A stretch of 64,000 bases of DNA from Bacteroidota bacterium. Its GTDB lineage: Bacteria; Bacteroidota; Bacteroidia; B-17B0; Aurantibacillaceae. The position numbers and the translations under genes were made by a program. Within the stretch, counting starts at the first letter, position 1, and every line of letters starts with the position of its first letter. The notes under the pieces were generated by a model, which made no database searches, was not told the origin of the DNA, and saw nothing but the letters and a program-made list of their open reading frames with translations. Of the stretch, positions 63,970 through 64,000 are shown one piece after another. The stretch is from positions 496,001 to 560,000 of the forward strand of contig JADJDM010000002.1 in NCBI GenBank assembly GCA_016702705.1. Direction: 5' to 3'.

Positions 63970-64000
63970 TGAAAGAAAGCGAAGAAATAATACAAGCACT
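63969..64000 (+). CDS. Start of a third gene in the XRE/TPR-peptidase operon (cut by window end)
   Basis: The ATG at 63969-63971 shares one base with the upstream TAA stop. Ten codons are visible, MKESEEIIQA. The stop-start overlap suggests translational coupling, so a third component probably belongs to this module. Nothing can be said of its function. Confidence 0.5.
   Translation, partial: MKESEEIIQA

Noticed and set aside
1..64000. tRNA or rRNA genes
   Set aside because: No cloverleaf with TTCGA-type T loop and matching acceptor stem, and no rRNA-like segments, were seen in the intergenic gaps on either strand.

Overview
The window comes from an AT-rich Bacteroidota chromosome, most likely a flavobacterial or sphingobacterial relative. 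Four things support this. At least four genes end in, or carry, the C-terminal sorting domain of the type IX secretion system (T9SS). Many genes have the Bacteroidota -7 promoter element TAnnTTTG just upstream. The primary sigma factor is the short Bacteroidota RpoD type, and lipoproteins and outer-membrane-type proteins are abundant. Housekeeping genes recognised include accD, a class I fructose-bisphosphate aldolase, dnaE, lysC, sodA, mnmD, hppD, pyrF, ruvX, rpoD, cdsA, a glutamate dehydrogenase and a DEAD-box helicase.

Layout. Positions 1-3.5 kb hold the end of a secreted T9SS protein, a small repeat protein and a TPR-SpoIIE phosphatase. Positions 3.5-5.5 kb carry accD and fbaB on the minus strand, both frame-broken. 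Positions 5.6-7.5 kb carry a PH-domain membrane protein and two secreted proteins, one collagen-like. Positions 7.5-11 kb are a 5'-truncated, multiply frameshifted dnaE that joins the collagen-like gene abruptly. Positions 11-15 kb hold degraded lipoprotein, YcxB-like and WG-repeat genes. Positions 15-24 kb hold a TIGR01777 epimerase, then a compact plus-strand run: 2Fe-2S protein, unknown gene, GNAT, aspartokinase, TPR/PD40/SPOR envelope protein, a DAFRH-motif lipoprotein, a biotinyl protein, superoxide dismutase and a VOC protein. Positions 24-36 kb hold mnmD, an RND exporter, a cold-shock protein, a TlpA-like protein, hppD, pyrF with a tyrosine phosphatase, a BadF-type kinase, a fused spermidine-synthase-like membrane protein, ruvX and rpoD. 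Positions 36-45.5 kb hold a giant M43 metalloprotease, a chromate transporter, a sphingomyelin-synthase-like PAP2 enzyme and an S8 protease. Positions 45.5-52.7 kb hold an AddA-like helicase-nuclease and several small lipoprotein or unknown genes. Positions 52.8-60.2 kb hold gdhA, cdsA, an ABCG-type transporter and a DEAD helicase. Positions 60.3-64 kb are accessory: a tyrosine recombinase, a palindromic non-coding region, and an XRE regulator overlapping a TPR/HExxH protein gene.

A striking property is the number of broken frames in genes that should be essential (accD, dnaE, cdsA, pyrF, fba). Many breaks are restored by adding or removing one base in an A/T run. The simplest reading is residual indel error in the assembly, concentrated at 1-16 kb and 52-61.5 kb, while 17-30 kb, 35-42 kb and 44-51 kb are almost clean. 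Breaks not of this type are the dnaE/collagen junction, an internal deletion in gdhA, and in-frame stops in chrA, the ABC transporter and the integrase.

The best candidate for an undescribed system is at the right edge (60.3-64 kb). There a recombinase is followed by a nested palindrome that could be its recombination site. Next come an XRE repressor and a 658-residue TPR protein with a HELVH zinc-peptidase motif, and then a third overlapping gene cut by the window end. The layout recalls XRE/ImmA-type protease-repressor pairs, but with a much larger TPR-bearing peptidase.
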